NCBI GenBank assembly: GCA_039819785.1 | Contig: JBCBRH010000044.1 | Coordinates: 1 to 24,767, forward strand | Length of the DNA: 24,767 nucleotides | Direction: 5' to 3' | Source of the DNA: JBCBRD01 sp039819785 | GTDB lineage: Bacteria; Pseudomonadota; Alphaproteobacteria; Rhizobiales; Hyphomicrobiaceae | Part shown: positions 24,632 through 24,767 of the stretch, one piece after another | Numbering within the stretch: the first letter of the stretch is position 1 | Layout of the letters: each line of letters begins with the position of its first letter | Notes under the pieces: generated by a model | Database searches by the model: none | Told to the model about the DNA's origin: nothing | Seen by the model: only the letters and a program-made list of their open reading frames with translations | Made by a program: the position numbers and the translations under genes

Positions 24632-24767
24632 TTTTGTTGCAAAAGTCGGTTGAGCTGGCGGGCGAACAGTGATTCCTTCTTGTCAGGTCAGGCATTGACG
24701 GAGGTCGGCAATGATGGGGCGACTCAACGAGGACCAGGGGCAGCTTTTTTATTCGTTCAACCTCGAA
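24632..24767 (+). mobile_element. Left end of an IS1182-type insertion sequence (partial)
   Basis: The transposase start at 24711 and the upstream TTTTGTTGCAAAA palindrome (24632-24644), of the TTGCAAAAGTCG type seen at ends of such elements, suggest that the element begins near 24630. The exact terminal repeat and target duplication cannot be defined because the right end is outside the window. Confidence 0.6.
24711..24767 (+). CDS. IS1182-type (DUF772) transposase, N-terminal fragment
   Basis: The frame ATGATGGGG... encodes MMGRLNEDQGQLFYSFNLE before the window ends. This opening is characteristic of IS1182/IS5-group transposases with an N-terminal DUF772 domain (MMGR...DQGQLFYxFxLE). GGAGG at 24700-24704 lies six bases before the first ATG. 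The catalytic DDE domain is beyond the window, so intactness cannot be judged. Confidence 0.85.
   Translation, partial: MMGRLNEDQGQLFYSFNLE

Overview
The window reads as about 25 kb of chromosome from an alphaproteobacterium, most likely of the order Hyphomicrobiales (Rhizobiales). The clearest pointer is the tandem palindromic element at the left edge, which belongs to a repeat type I recognise from intergenic regions of that order. High GC content, a NtrC-type regulator and the style of the AarF/ABC1 kinase fit. Genus cannot be read from the sequence alone. No rRNA, tRNA or CRISPR array was seen.

Positions 1-9900 hold dispersed housekeeping and stress genes. They are a three-copy 63-bp palindromic repeat, a sigma-54-dependent response regulator (-), an M3 oligoendopeptidase (+), a cNMP-domain/thioredoxin-reductase-like fusion lacking the redox cysteines (-), a small VOC protein (+), an ABC1-family kinase (+), a class II aldolase (+) and a 48-residue single-span membrane protein (+). 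Next come ychF (-) and a membrane-anchored protein of unknown function (-), which is divergent from a large RTX protein.

Positions 12.3-15.5 kb contain a secreted-type RTX/beta-helix protein. Its last 49 codons are repeated 1015 bp downstream as an isolated remnant. Between the two copies lies an oppositely oriented two-domain VOC gene, so this locus has been rearranged.

Positions 15.8-22.9 kb form a coherent unit. A TetR repressor gene is divergent from a tightly packed operon: a glutaredoxin-CMD/AhpD fusion, a small four-span membrane protein, an RND adaptor lipoprotein and an RND permease. Two near-identical 16-bp palindromes lie in the divergent promoter, one in the -35/-10 spacer and one near the expected transcription start. 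The likely logic is an inducible response coupling thiol-redox chemistry to efflux. No outer-membrane factor is present in the window.

The right edge holds a UGT-like glycosyltransferase, whose start codon lies inside a perfect inverted repeat, and the first 19 codons of an IS1182-type transposase cut by the window end. The most promising unit for novelty is the TetR/Grx-CMD/RND operon. The RTX-VOC-RTX remnant locus is the clearest sign of genome rearrangement.
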